Below are positions 25,629-34,197 of a DNA stretch of 64,000 nucleotides, piece by piece. Within the stretch, counting starts at the first letter, position 1, and every line of letters begins with the position of its first letter. The DNA comes from Collinsella sp944321445. GTDB taxonomy: Bacteria > Actinomycetota > Coriobacteriia > Coriobacteriales > Coriobacteriaceae. The notes under the pieces are model-generated. The model had not been told where the DNA came from. It searched no databases and saw nothing but the letters and a program-made list of their open reading frames with translations. A program made the translations under genes and the position numbers. The stretch is from the NCBI RefSeq assembly GCF_030371825.1, contig NZ_JAUDDM010000002.1. One strand, given 5' to 3'.

Positions 25629-25682
25629 TATGCGTACGCATAAAACCGGCCCGATATCCCGTTGCTTTATGCGTACGCATAA
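25629..25682. promoter_or_regulatory. Twin perfect palindromes between the toxin-antitoxin genes
   Basis: TATGCGTACGCATA (25629-25642) and TTATGCGTACGCATAA (25667-25682), centres 39 bp apart. They lie between the leftward antitoxin/toxin remnant and the rightward HTH gene. The second is 18 bp before the GTG of the HTH gene. They look like paired operators for a dimeric XRE-type repressor. Confidence 0.8.
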
Positions 25683-25699
25683 CCGTCGAGGGAGGGTCT

Positions 25700-25912
25700 G
25701 TGCGCGTCACCACCATGACAGAACTCGGTGTCCTCATCCGAGAAGAGCGCCTGCATCAGAAACTCACGCAAACCGATCTCGCGGGGATCTCGGGCGTCGG
25801 CATCACCTTCATATCGCAGCTCGAGAACGGCAAGGAGACCACCGAGATGGAACGCGTGATCAGGGTCCTCACCATGCTCGGCATCGACCTTTATGCGGAA
25901 CGGAGGGGCTGA
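25700..25912 (+). CDS. HipB/y4mF-type XRE antitoxin, orphan
   Basis: 70 residues from GTG 25700 (GGAGGG 3 bp before); ATG 25715 is the alternative start. A single helix-turn-helix, LTQTDLAGISGVGITFISQLENGKETTEMERVIRVL, ends GIDLYAERRG as in HipB-like antitoxins. An ATG overlapping its TGA (TGATG) begins MADI, the usual HipA beginning, but the frame diverges within a few codons and runs into the convergent FtsX gene. The toxin has been lost. Likely autoregulates through the twin palindromes. Confidence 0.75.
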   Translation: MRVTTMTELGVLIREERLHQKLTQTDLAGISGVGITFISQLENGKETTEMERVIRVLTMLGIDLYAERRG

Positions 25913-25966
25913 TGGCCGATATCGTCGTCGCACGGTCTTTGCGCCATGCGACGCACGTGTTTGCCC

Positions 25967-27316
25967 CTATACCTCCGTCTGACAGACCCGCGCGCACAGC
26001 AGGCAGTAGACAGCCAAGATGCACAGCGTGAAGGCCAGGGTGCCTCCGGCAAGAGGCAGGAAACCCTCCGCCCCGAACATGACCGAGAGCACGCCGATGA
26101 GCACAAAGCCGAAGATGCAGTGCGTGCATGCGATCGCCGTCGGCAGCGCGAAGCTTGCTCCCACCTGGACGCGCACCGAGGCACGGCGCATGCCCTCCGG
26201 CGCCCCGAGCACCGCAAGCGTCCGGTACGAGTGTCCGGCCTCGGATGCCTGGGCGAGCTGCTGCAGGGCAAGCACCGCAGCCGCGGCGACGAGAAACGCC
26301 GCGCCGTAGAACACGCAGGAGTAGGCGACGGGCAGCAGCGCCTGGGCGCTCTGCTCGAGAGAACCGGCGCGCATGCCGACGCTGAACGCGAGTCCCGCGA
26401 GCGTCATGCACATCGATGCCGCCAGAAGCACGCACTCGGCCGCCATGGCCATGGCGCCGCTTTCGGCACGGGCCTCGAGCTGGCGCACCGTGAACGGCGT
26501 GACGCCTGTCCAGTAGCGCTCGGGACGTCTCCGCAGCCGTTCGGGCACGGTCGCATACAGCGCGCGGATGAGGAAGTAGGACCCGAACAGCGCGATGAAG
26601 CCCATGGGGATGATGAAGACGATGAAGTAACCGGGTTGGAGCAGGCACACGCCCCATACGAGCGCGAGAAGAATCGCGGCGGCGATCTTCTGGAGGCGAA
26701 GCGACCGGACGCCGGCAAAGCGCCGCTTTTCGGGAACCCTGTCGGCGTGGATAAGCTCGATGATCGGGCGCTTGCACACGCCGCGCACCGACGCCATCGC
26801 CGCGATGGTGCTGATGACGAGAAAAGAACAGGCGCACTGCGCCGCCGAAGTGGCAGAGAACACGAGGACGGGGTGCCAAGGCACTCCGAACACGAACGTC
26901 GCCACGAGCGAGAACACCGGCGAAAGCGCCCAGCCCAGAAGAAGCCCGCACGTGAGCGCGACCGTCCCGACGAGCGCGCACTCGATGGCGAGCACGGCGG
27001 CCACGCCGCGAGGTTCGAGGCCCATAATCAGGTAGAGCGCGAACTCCCGCTTGCGCCTGCGCAGCAAAAACGCGTTGGCGTAGCCCAGAAGGAAGCAGAA
27101 GATGACGTCGATGAACACAGCGAACGCCTGGAGCACTGCTCCCGCCTTCGCGAACGAGACACGCTGATCAGACGTGAGATCGAGGGCGAGCAGGTAGTCG
27201 GTCGAGGCTAGAAACGAATAGAGCAAACAGGCGGCGAACGCGAGCGTGACGAAGTAGATCGAGAAATCGCGGATGCTGCGTCTGACATTGCCGCAGGCAA
27301 GCTTGATGGTGAGCAT
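25967..27316 (-). CDS. FtsX-like ABC permease, no ATPase partner nearby
   Basis: 449 residues from ATG 27316 (GAAGGG before it). About eight hydrophobic segments; the first (residues 18-40) is followed by a large loop and a block of three helices with the RRRKREFALYLIMGLEPR pattern typical of FtsX/MacB permeases. BceB- and MacB-type systems usually have the ATPase gene immediately upstream; here the upstream gene is a regulator transcribed in the same direction. It is also shorter than BceB (about 650). Either a half-size form or an orphan after deletion. Confidence 0.8.
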   Translation of the reverse strand: MLTIKLACGNVRRSIRDFSIYFVTLAFAACLLYSFLASTDYLLALDLTSDQRVSFAKAGAVLQAFAVFIDVIFCFLLGYANAFLLRRRKREFALYLIMGLEPRGVAAVLAIECALVGTVALTCGLLLGWALSPVFSLVATFVFGVPWHPVLVFSATSAAQCACSFLVISTIAAMASVRGVCKRPIIELIHADRVPEKRRFAGVRSLRLQKIAAAILLALVWGVCLLQPGYFIVFIIPMGFIALFGSYFLIRALYATVPERLRRRPERYWTGVTPFTVRQLEARAESGAMAMAAECVLLAASMCMTLAGLAFSVGMRAGSLEQSAQALLPVAYSCVFYGAAFLVAAAAVLALQQLAQASEAGHSYRTLAVLGAPEGMRRASVRVQVGASFALPTAIACTHCIFGFVLIGVLSVMFGAEGFLPLAGGTLAFTLCILAVYCLLCARVCQTEV

Positions 27317-27467
27317 AGAACCCTTCCGTCGTACGGAGCATTGCCACCATTTTCCGGGGCAGGCGAAGGGCGTGCCATCGATTCGGCTTACATGTGGCTT
27401 ACGCTTGCGTAAGGTTGACCCGCGTTGAAGTACCCGCCTCTCGGGATGCGCTGGCAGCGCGCCCGGC

Positions 27468-27500
27468 GCGACAAGATTGGACCTGGCGCCATTTTGTCGC
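27468..27500 (-). repeat. 33-bp palindromic repeat, copy 2 (after the XRE-TPR gene)
   Basis: GCGACAAG...TTTGTCGC palindrome 16 bp downstream of the stop at 27517, same gene-sense orientation as the others. Confidence 0.8.
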
Positions 27501-27516
27501 GCCTCCCTACACGAGC

Positions 27517-28701
27517 CTATGCGTTCTGAAGCCGCTCCGCCGCCGCCATGATCTCGCGGTAGCGGGCGTCGTCGCCTGCGAGTGCACGCCATTCGGACGA
27601 GAGCACCCGCTCGGCAACGCCTTGGCGCATGACCTTGAGCAACTCATCCGCCTGGCGCCCCTTGTGCTCCGCCCACGCCTCGCCCGCGCGGGCGGGATCG
27701 AGCCGCCCGGCAACGCGATTCCACAGCGGGGATTCCGTAAGATCCGCACTTTCTGAATCAGCGTGCTCCATCGCATCGACAGCGCGGCGGAGCGCCTCGA
27801 GGGCAGCCTCCTTCTCACCCGCATCCCGCAGCGTCTCGGCCACCTCAAGCTGCACCGTCACCAGGTAATACGGGTTCATCGTCTCCATATCCAACGCACA
27901 GAACGCCGACTCGGCGGCCTTGCCGGCAGCGCGTGCGAACGCTGTATCGCCTCGCATCCCCACCTCCTGCATGAGCGACGAGAGCACGAAGTTCGCCGCG
28001 CGCAGCCGCTCTGCTTGAAGCAGTTCGAGCGCATCCTCGTCACGACCGAGCTTGCGGTACGCCGACGCCAGAAGCATCGTGGGAGCACCCTCGTCCTGAC
28101 GACGCACGAGCTGCTCCAGAAGCGCCGCAGCGTCCTCGTATCGCTCCGCCTGGAACAGCGTCGTCGCCTTCTGCTGCCGCGCAAGGTACAGCGTCGATGG
28201 GTCATCGGAGGTCCCGAGCACGCGATCGAGCAGCACCAGCGCCTCGTCGATGAGCTCCGCTGGCGCAAGCTCCCCTTCGGGCTCGCCGTCCCCCTCACAC
28301 GCCGGCACAAAGGGCGTCGCCATGCCGCCCGCCCACATCGTCAGAAGCGAGGCCAGCATGAGCAGCAAGTTCGCATCTGAGTAGTGCGCGGCGGCAAGCT
28401 CACGCAGGCGGGCGTGCGCCGCAGCCAGGTCTTTCTCCCCCAGCGCATAGACCTCGGCGTACCGTGCGGCGGATTCCTCCTGGGTCAGCTCATCGCGCCA
28501 GTCAAACAGCTCGTCCAACGTCAGCGAGAAGTACGCCGCGATACGAGGCAGCAGGCCGACATCCGGCACGCTCTGGCCGAGCTCCCACTTGGACACCGCC
28601 GCCTTCGACACGCCCAGATGATCTGCCAGCTGCTCCTGTGTGATGCCGACTCGACGGCGCTCGCGCGCGATGATGCGTCCGATGTTGACCACGGTATTCA
28701 T
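27517..28701 (-). CDS. XRE regulator with tetratricopeptide-like repeats
   Basis: 394 residues. The N-terminal Cro/C1 helix-turn-helix is at 8-62 (ERRRVGITQEQLADHLGVSKAAVSKWELGQ). Residues 80-390 are helical repeats of TPR character (ATTLFQAERYEDAAALLEQL, RKLGRDEDALELLQAE). This architecture occurs in regulators that sense peptides or partner proteins. It lies upstream of the orphan FtsX permease, co-directional with a 200-bp gap, and is a candidate regulator of it. Confidence 0.87.
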   Translation of the reverse strand: MNTVVNIGRIIARERRRVGITQEQLADHLGVSKAAVSKWELGQSVPDVGLLPRIAAYFSLTLDELFDWRDELTQEESAARYAEVYALGEKDLAAAHARLRELAAAHYSDANLLLMLASLLTMWAGGMATPFVPACEGDGEPEGELAPAELIDEALVLLDRVLGTSDDPSTLYLARQQKATTLFQAERYEDAAALLEQLVRRQDEGAPTMLLASAYRKLGRDEDALELLQAERLRAANFVLSSLMQEVGMRGDTAFARAAGKAAESAFCALDMETMNPYYLVTVQLEVAETLRDAGEKEAALEALRRAVDAMEHADSESADLTESPLWNRVAGRLDPARAGEAWAEHKGRQADELLKVMRQGVAERVLSSEWRALAGDDARYREIMAAAERLQNA

Positions 28702-28949
28702 GATGCGCTCCCTCGTTGCACGTTGCTGAATGACTGACGACCGCCATCTCCAGTATGAGGTTGAACGCCGGTGGATTCAAAGGAGCGCTGGTTGACCTTT
28801 CACGCGAATCGTCAACCAAAGCTCAACAGAAGCGTGGCGGCTGCATCGAGGTCTGAACGCAACACGCCCCCAACCAACCGAAACGCTTACCCTCGTGTTA
28901 CACGAGCCGTATGCCGCACGACTAACATAGACGCATCTCCAACGAAAGG

Positions 28950-29561
28950 ATGCCCGACATGGTCGCGTTCGCAAGCCCGCCAACGCCCGACGAGATGCAG
29001 TACGCGGGCGATGTCATCCACGGCAAACGCCCCCTCGATGTCAAGGTATACATCGCGTTCGCCCTGGTCGGAGCGCTACTCGGTTTCACTGTCGGCATCT
29101 CGGCCGCCCAGGCGAACGAACAGCCCGTCGACATCGTCTTCACCTTGGGCTGTACCGTCGGCTTCGGTGTGTCGTTCATCATTTTCGCGATGCTCATCAT
29201 GAGCTCCATTCGCTACCTTCAGGCGATCTGCCGCGTCTGGCTGCCGGCGCGCATCATCGTTGCGATCGCAGCGGTCGCGTTTGCCCTCAGGGTGCTCGAC
29301 ACCGTCCAGTTTGTGCTCATCGTCGGGCCGAGCGCGATCGCCTCCAAACTCGCCTTAGGCGGACTGGGCTTCATGTTCGCGCTGCTATTCCTCACGCTCG
29401 GGGTGCGCCTGATCTTCGGCATCTACTGCACGGCGACCGGGCGCGACGAGGACGAGATCGCAACGCGGAGCATCAGCGCAGATTGCGAGCAGACGCGCGA
29501 TGAAGATGGGGATACTCCGGACGACAGCCCGATTATCGAACCGAACCATCGAGTTCACTAA
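28950..29561 (+). CDS. Membrane protein of unknown function
   Basis: 203 residues from ATG 28950 (GAAAGG upstream). Four to five predicted membrane segments (about 30-50, 62-88, 97-118, 128-152), an N-terminal cytoplasmic stretch and an acidic, Asp/Glu-rich C-terminal tail of about 45 residues. No recognised family. Transcribed alone between a divergent regulator and a convergent EamA exporter. Confidence 0.65.
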   Translation: MPDMVAFASPPTPDEMQYAGDVIHGKRPLDVKVYIAFALVGALLGFTVGISAAQANEQPVDIVFTLGCTVGFGVSFIIFAMLIMSSIRYLQAICRVWLPARIIVAIAAVAFALRVLDTVQFVLIVGPSAIASKLALGGLGFMFALLFLTLGVRLIFGIYCTATGRDEDEIATRSISADCEQTRDEDGDTPDDSPIIEPNHRVH

Positions 29562-29591
29562 CAGCTACCAGCGGCACCTGCGCATCCCGCG

Positions 29592-30473
29592 TCAGTCTCC
29601 CCTCGGCGCCACGAGCCACGTTCCGAGCAGCATGAGGATGAGCGCGATAATGAATGACGGCGCAAGCGGCGTGCGGAACAGCACGAACGCCAATGCACTG
29701 CCGATGAACGGGTTCACCGCGTAAAACGCGCTTGTGCGTGCTGCACCCAGATCGCGCTGAGCGCGCACGTAGCAGGCAATCGACAGCCCATATGCGACGA
29801 ACCCCAACAGGAGTGCAAGACCCACGTCGACGAATGCCGGCATCGTGTCGCCCGCCCCAAGCGCCACGATGAGCGCACCTGCACCCGAGCCCCAGCCCTT
29901 GATGATGACGATGTGGGCAGGGTCGCAATCCGACAGCCTGTTCGTGCAGTTGTTCTCGATGCCCCAGCACACGCACGCCGCAAGCGTCAGAAGGGAACCG
30001 GCGGAAAACCCCCATGCGCCTGCATCCCACGACAAAAGGACGCACGCCAGGGTAATGGCACCGATGCCTGCCGCCGTGCGCGCGGCCACCCGCTCGCCGA
30101 ACGCCAAGCGAGCAATGAGGGCTGTCGCCACGATCTCGAAGTTGTTCAGCAGCGACACGCTTTCCGCCGATGAGCGAGAGAGCCCCGCCATGAGCAGCAA
30201 GGGCGCGGCGATGTCGAGCGCGACCATCGACGCCGCATACGGGATATCAGCCCGCTCGAGCGGTCTGCCCTGCGCCCCCGCCTTATCACCTCGCATGGCA
30301 CGCGCAAACGCCAGCACCGTCATGCCGGCACCGGCCCCCAGGTACAACAGCGCCGCCATCATGTTCGGCGCGATATCCGCAAGCAGGACTTTGGAAAAGG
30401 GAGTGCTCAGCGCATAGAGTGCAGCGGCGGCGAGAGCAACGGCAACGCTTCGTCCCGCGCGGCCAACTCCCAT
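29592..30473 (-). CDS. EamA/DMT-family transporter
   Basis: 293 residues from ATG 30473 (GGGGGTGG before it). About ten hydrophobic helices in two EamA repeats; the second repeat begins near residue 145. Family members export amino acids, metabolites or drugs. It is divergent from a TetR-type regulator with palindromic sites in the shared promoter region, so it is probably repressed by that protein and induced by its substrate. Confidence 0.85.
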   Translation of the reverse strand: MGVGRAGRSVAVALAAAALYALSTPFSKVLLADIAPNMMAALLYLGAGAGMTVLAFARAMRGDKAGAQGRPLERADIPYAASMVALDIAAPLLLMAGLSRSSAESVSLLNNFEIVATALIARLAFGERVAARTAAGIGAITLACVLLSWDAGAWGFSAGSLLTLAACVCWGIENNCTNRLSDCDPAHIVIIKGWGSGAGALIVALGAGDTMPAFVDVGLALLLGFVAYGLSIACYVRAQRDLGAARTSAFYAVNPFIGSALAFVLFRTPLAPSFIIALILMLLGTWLVAPRGD

Positions 30474-30491
30474 ATGCCACCCCCTGTTTCC

Positions 30492-30578
30492 GAACAAACT
30501 GTTCTATAGTTACGATACCGTCCGATAGCGACGGCGCTGCGGGACACCTCGCAGCAGGTGTTCCGTACCGAACAATTC
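30492..30578. promoter_or_regulatory. Probable TetR operator region between the exporter and tetR
   Basis: A perfect palindrome GAACA-AAC-TGTTC (30492-30504) near the exporter start, and GAACAATTC (30570-30578) near the TetR gene. The motifs TACGATACCG and ACCGTATCGTCG also face each other across the region. Confidence 0.55.
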
Positions 30579-30613
30579 GCCCGATATGTACCGTATCGTC
30601 GTAAGGACCACCT

Positions 30614-31177
30614 ATGGATCGCAGATTCGACCGAACCGAACGCGCAATCGCGAAAGCCTTTACCGAGCTCCTTTGCACCTCGAGCTACGCATCGATCACC
30701 ACCTCCGAGATCATCGAGCGCGCGGGCATAGGACGAAGCACGTTCTACGCGCACTACCACGGCAAAGACGATGTCTTGCGCGCTGTCGTCCAATCGATCT
30801 GCGACCACGTCCTCTCGCCTGTCGGACCGGAGTCCGAACACGACTTCAGCGGCCACCATACGAGCGAGGCGCTCATCGAGCACACGCTCCTCCACCTTCG
30901 CGAACGCGAATCGGGCATACGCGCGCTCGTCTTCAGCGACAGCGCCGGCGTGCTCGCACGCTGCCTGCGCGAGCAGCTCGCCGCCCATATCGAGAACATG
31001 CTCCCCCACACGCTCCCCGGAAACGCGGGGAAAATGGACCGGACGTTCGTGGTGAGGTTTCTGGCCGGCAGCTTCCTCGATACCGCTCTGCGGTGGGCGC
31101 GCGACGGATTTGCCGAGAATCCGACATACATTGCCGATCAATACCTGCTGGCGGTGCGCCCGATGTTTCGGGAATGA
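30614..31177 (+). CDS. TetR/AcrR-family regulator
   Basis: 187 residues. The helix-turn-helix is at residues 20-50 (YASITTSEIIERAGIGRSTFYAHY), with the TetR_C-type helical remainder. The start ATG 30614 is preceded by GTAAGGACC. It probably represses the divergent EamA exporter. The riboswitch-gdx unit follows 38 bp after the stop and is likely transcribed separately. Confidence 0.87.
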   Translation: MDRRFDRTERAIAKAFTELLCTSSYASITTSEIIERAGIGRSTFYAHYHGKDDVLRAVVQSICDHVLSPVGPESEHDFSGHHTSEALIEHTLLHLRERESGIRALVFSDSAGVLARCLREQLAAHIENMLPHTLPGNAGKMDRTFVVRFLAGSFLDTALRWARDGFAENPTYIADQYLLAVRPMFRE

Positions 31178-31215
31178 CAGCAGCGAGGCGTGCTAAGATG
31201 GCTTCGACCCGACGG

Positions 31216-31259
31216 GGTCTCTGACGAGGGCAGCCGTACCAGAATCGCAAAGACGGCGC
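31216..31259 (+). ncRNA. Guanidine-III riboswitch (ykkC-III)
   Basis: The sequence from 31220 reads TCTG-ACGAGG...GCCGT-ACC-AGA...AAAGACGGCGC. P1 pairs TCTG (31220-31223) with CAGA (31040s numbering: 31240-31243), and P2 pairs GCCGT (31233-31237) with ACGGC (31253-31257), with the conserved ACGAGG and AAGACGGCGC blocks. This is the guanidine-III pseudoknot architecture known from Actinobacteria. It lies just before gdx, 8 bp from its GGGAGG, so ligand control of translation is likely: free guanidinium would turn the exporter on. Confidence 0.9.
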
Positions 31260-31277
31260 ATGATCTGGGAGGTTGCC

Positions 31278-31601
31278 ATGGATTGGGCCATTCTTGTTGT
31301 GTCGGGAGCGATGGAAGCCGTATGGGCTCAAGCGCTCGACCGTTCCGAGGGCTTCTCGCAGCCCGTCCCCACGTTCATATTTCTTGTCGCGCTCGCGGCG
31401 AGCATGTTCGGACTCAGCCATGCCGTCCGCACGATCCCGCTGGGCACTGCCTACGCCGTCTGGGTCGGCATCGGGGCTGCGCTCACGGTCGCATGGAGCG
31501 TCCTTACGGGAGCCGAACCGTTCTCATGGGCAAAGCTCCTGCTCATCACGGGCCTCGTTGCGTGCGTCATCGGCCTCAAGCTGGTCGGCGAGGCGCACTG
31601 A
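31278..31601 (+). CDS. gdx: SMR-family guanidinium exporter
   Basis: 107 residues from ATG 31278 (GGGAGG 5 bp before). Four membrane helices. The essential membrane glutamate sits in SGAMEAVWAQAL (Glu13), and GTAYAVWVGIGAA matches SugE/Gdx rather than EmrE. It forms a dual-topology dimer exchanging guanidinium for protons. The upstream guanidine-III riboswitch confirms the substrate assignment. A palindromic repeat follows 7 bp after the stop. Confidence 0.93.
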   Translation: MDWAILVVSGAMEAVWAQALDRSEGFSQPVPTFIFLVALAASMFGLSHAVRTIPLGTAYAVWVGIGAALTVAWSVLTGAEPFSWAKLLLITGLVACVIGLKLVGEAH

Positions 31602-31608
31602 CAAGATG

Positions 31609-31641
31609 GTGACAAGTTGGGGCCAGGTCCAATCTTGTCGC
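31609..31641 (+). repeat. 33-bp palindromic repeat, copy 3 (after gdx)
   Basis: GTGACAAG...CTTGTCGC, 7 bp after the gdx stop, in gdx sense; nearly the exact inverse complement of copy 4. A partial extra arm (GACAAGATGG) lies at 31600. Confidence 0.8.
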
Positions 31642-31731
31642 AATGGAAACATCGAGCCTGACCGCCCGCAGCCAGACAGTGCATCTCCCATCCCCTTGGA
31701 GTAACAGGGCTGTCCTGACGATACCCCTCGT

Positions 31732-31870
31732 TGCAAAAAGTCGGGACTTTGGACGGATTTTTCGGCACGGGAGCGTATCGGCGACGTTTCTACCTGCTAA
31801 AACCCAAGGTCACAAAAGCGCTTGTCTGGACTCGGGGCCAAAAATCCGTCCAAAGTCCCGACTTTTTGCA
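31732..31870. repeat. 139-bp element with 31-bp perfect inverted arms
   Basis: Arms 31732-31762 and 31840-31870 (TGCAAAAAGTCGGGACTTTG... and inverse) match perfectly around a 77-bp centre. No reading frame inside is recognisable. The size and structure are those of a MITE or REPIN. Together with copies 3 and 4 it fills the 465-bp gene-free gap 31602-32066. Confidence 0.85.
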
Positions 31871-32023
31871 AACAAGGCACCGCAAGGAGACCTCCGCCGG
31901 TTCTGAAAACCGGGATGTGCCCCAACCGCAGCTTTGGGACGAATTGTCATGCAGCGTATGGCTGCATCCAGAAAGCCCGAGGCAATCGAATTCATCTCGG
32001 AAACGTGAAGAAACAGGCTTTCT

Positions 32024-32056
32024 GCGACAAGATTGGACCTGGCCCCAACTTGTCGC
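32024..32056 (-). repeat. 33-bp palindromic repeat, copy 4
   Basis: GCGACAAG...CTTGTCGC, 10 bp after the stop at 32067 of the leftward small membrane protein gene, gene-sense orientation. Confidence 0.8.
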
Positions 32057-32066
32057 TCCCGACACA

Positions 32067-32399
32067 TCAACCCTGCTCGATGCCCTCTATGAGCGAGATG
32101 CGCAGCGCCTTCAGCTGAGTACCGCCCTTTTTACCTGCACACTCCATGAGCACCCACTCGTCGTCGACATCCCTGACCGTGCCGGAAAGGCGCATGCCGC
32201 CCGCCGTGATGCCCGCCTCGTAAACGACAAGCTCGCACGAGGTGCCGATTCGCTCGCGCAGCATACGCCCTAGTTCAGCCTCCCGCGGCTCCGAGACACC
32301 GAGGAGCTTTCGAACATCTTTCTTCGTGGGCATGACCGCCATGATATAGACCGCGATGCCGAACGTGGCGCACACCATCGCGAACACCGTGTACTCCAT
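32067..32399 (-). CDS. Small membrane-anchored protein paired with an XRE regulator
   Basis: 110 residues. One N-terminal membrane helix (residues 5-23) and a cytoplasmic, small beta-barrel-like domain (residues 55-110: GTVRDVDDEWVLMECAGKK). Its start codon overlaps the last base of the regulator stop (TGATG). The regulator contains a similar beta-rich segment (LILDVGAGWIRLEC), hinting that the two share a fold. No recognised family. Confidence 0.7.
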   Translation of the reverse strand: MEYTVFAMVCATFGIAVYIMAVMPTKKDVRKLLGVSEPREAELGRMLRERIGTSCELVVYEAGITAGGMRLSGTVRDVDDEWVLMECAGKKGGTQLKALRISLIEGIEQG

Positions 32400-32875
32400 C
32401 AGTGCTCACCCTCCTCGATCGCAAACCCGACGACGTCGGCCATGTCGACGAGCTTGAGAACGCGGCGCACCGGCTCCTTCTCGCGAAAGATCGGCGTCGG
32501 GAAGACAGCCTTGGGCGCATCGCACTCCAAACGGATCCAACCGGCACCCACATCGAGAATCAGCGCATGCTCGAGGGCACCTTCGCCGTCAGCGAGCTCG
32601 ACCGTGGCGATCTTGCCCACAAGCCCTTTCAAAACATGAAGGTCGCGGGCACGCTCCCCTTTCCCGAAGGTGACTACATCTACCTCATCGTTTGCGAGGT
32701 CATCGAGCGTCACGCCGTAGAGCCGTGCAAGTTCCGCAGCTTTGTCGAGCGCAGGCGACCCCTGCCCGAGTTCCCAGTTGCTTATCGTCTGCCTGGTCAC
32801 GCCGATGGCGCTCGCAACCTCCTGTTGGCTCATTCCCGAGCGTTTGCGCAACGCAAGCAGCTTGTCGGATATCAT
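32399..32875 (-). CDS. XRE-family regulator with C-terminal beta domain
   Basis: 158 residues. A classical helix-turn-helix (residues 3-57, LLALRKRSGMSQQEVASAIGVTRQTISNWELGQ) followed by an about 90-residue beta-rich domain. It is translationally coupled to the small membrane protein downstream, so signalling between membrane and DNA is a possible role. The 111-bp gap upstream holds repeat copy 5. Confidence 0.83.
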   Translation of the reverse strand: MISDKLLALRKRSGMSQQEVASAIGVTRQTISNWELGQGSPALDKAAELARLYGVTLDDLANDEVDVVTFGKGERARDLHVLKGLVGKIATVELADGEGALEHALILDVGAGWIRLECDAPKAVFPTPIFREKEPVRRVLKLVDMADVVGFAIEEGEH

Positions 32876-32986
32876 CGTCGTCCCCCTCCGTTCGGTTCGC
32901 GGGAAGGATGTCTCGCTTCATCCCATTTTCCCGAAGAGGGTGTCCGCACGCCAGCAAATCCATTTGCCATCTTGTCAAATGCGCTT

Positions 32987-33019
32987 GCGACAAATTTGGA
33001 CCTGACCCCAACTTGTCGC
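32987..33019 (-). repeat. 33-bp palindromic repeat, copy 5 (touches an ABC permease stop)
   Basis: GCGACAAA...CTTGTCGC; its last base is the final base of the stop codon of the permease gene (TAG, 33019-33021). Gene-sense orientation. Confidence 0.8.
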
Positions 33020-34197
33020 TACGCGCGGGCACGTGCTCGGGCAATCGCTGCGCCGGCGACGGCGATGGCCGCGGCGAACAGCAGCACGAGCCCCGTCTGC
33101 GCCGCAACGGAGGCTACGAGCTCACCGGTTGCCTCCGTCGCCGCGTAGACCTCGCTGAGTGCATGGATCACCCACCAGATGGGCGTGAGGCGCGCAACTG
33201 CCGTCACCGCCGCACCCATGCTCGCCTGCGAGACCCACGTGCCGCCCAAAAACGTCAGCACCATCGAACCCATGTTGCCCGCAGCGTGCACGGCGTCGCC
33301 CTTGGCCCCAAGGCCCCAGAGCAGGTATCCGTAGGCAGCCCCCACGCACGCGAGGGCGAGCAGCGGTACCTGCGCAAGCGCGATGAGCGTAGGGTCCGAT
33401 CCGCCAAGGCTGCCAGAGCACCACAGCACGCCGAGGACGCCCATGGCAGCCCACACCGCGGCACCGATGCCCAAGCAAGCAAGGGCCTGCTGCGCCTCGC
33501 GCGACGCATCGGGGATTCCAGCGGCGCGCAGGCGCGCGTGCACCGGCTGGTCGGACGCCAGCGAGCGCATGCCGCAGGCGATGAGCACCGCCGTTCCGCC
33601 GAAAAGCGCGTAGGTCGAGAACTGCATGAAGACAAGGTAGCCCCACGGGATGCCCGTTGTCGGGGACTCGGTGACACCGACCTCGACGCGAGCAGACTGC
33701 GCCTCAACCGCCCAGGAAACGACCTCGTTCGGCGCGGCGTCGGTGCACTCGAGAAGCGCGAAAAGCCGCTGCGCGAAGGCGTGCACATGCTCGTCCATGA
33801 GCGACCCTTGGGCACCCTGAAAACTCACCGAGCGCTCGAGGATGGGCATGGCGCCGCCCTCTCGCGCGGCGCGAACGAGCGCGTCGCCGTAGCCCTCGGG
33901 AATCACCAAAACGTAGGTCGCCAGATCCTTCGCCGCGGCATCCTGCAGGGCGTAGGCGGTGTCGGGAAGCTCCACGGGCGTGCCGGCTCCGAGCACGAAG
34001 TCGGCGATCGCACCCGAGAGCGCAGAACCATCGCGGTCGATGACGGCGACCGTGGGGCGCGTCTCCTGATAGGAAGAGGCGTCGTCCCCCACGTAAGCTG
34101 CCATGAGAAACCCGAAGGCGGCCATCATGAGCACATAGAGGGCCAACAGCCCGCGATGACGGAGCGCCACGCGCCCGGCAAGCTTAAAGATATGCAT
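33019..34197 (-). CDS. ABC-2-type exporter permease (second)
   Basis: 392 residues. One N-terminal helix (residues 15-38), an extracytoplasmic region of about 150 residues, then five C-terminal helices, as in YhgE/DrrB-like ABC-2 permeases. Overlaps the preceding permease gene by 14 bp. Third gene of the ATPase-permease-permease operon divergent from a NarL-type two-component system. Substrate not known; drug or peptide export is typical. Confidence 0.86.
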   Translation of the reverse strand: MHIFKLAGRVALRHRGLLALYVLMMAAFGFLMAAYVGDDASSYQETRPTVAVIDRDGSALSGAIADFVLGAGTPVELPDTAYALQDAAAKDLATYVLVIPEGYGDALVRAAREGGAMPILERSVSFQGAQGSLMDEHVHAFAQRLFALLECTDAAPNEVVSWAVEAQSARVEVGVTESPTTGIPWGYLVFMQFSTYALFGGTAVLIACGMRSLASDQPVHARLRAAGIPDASREAQQALACLGIGAAVWAAMGVLGVLWCSGSLGGSDPTLIALAQVPLLALACVGAAYGYLLWGLGAKGDAVHAAGNMGSMVLTFLGGTWVSQASMGAAVTAVARLTPIWWVIHALSEVYAATEATGELVASVAAQTGLVLLFAAAIAVAGAAIARARARA

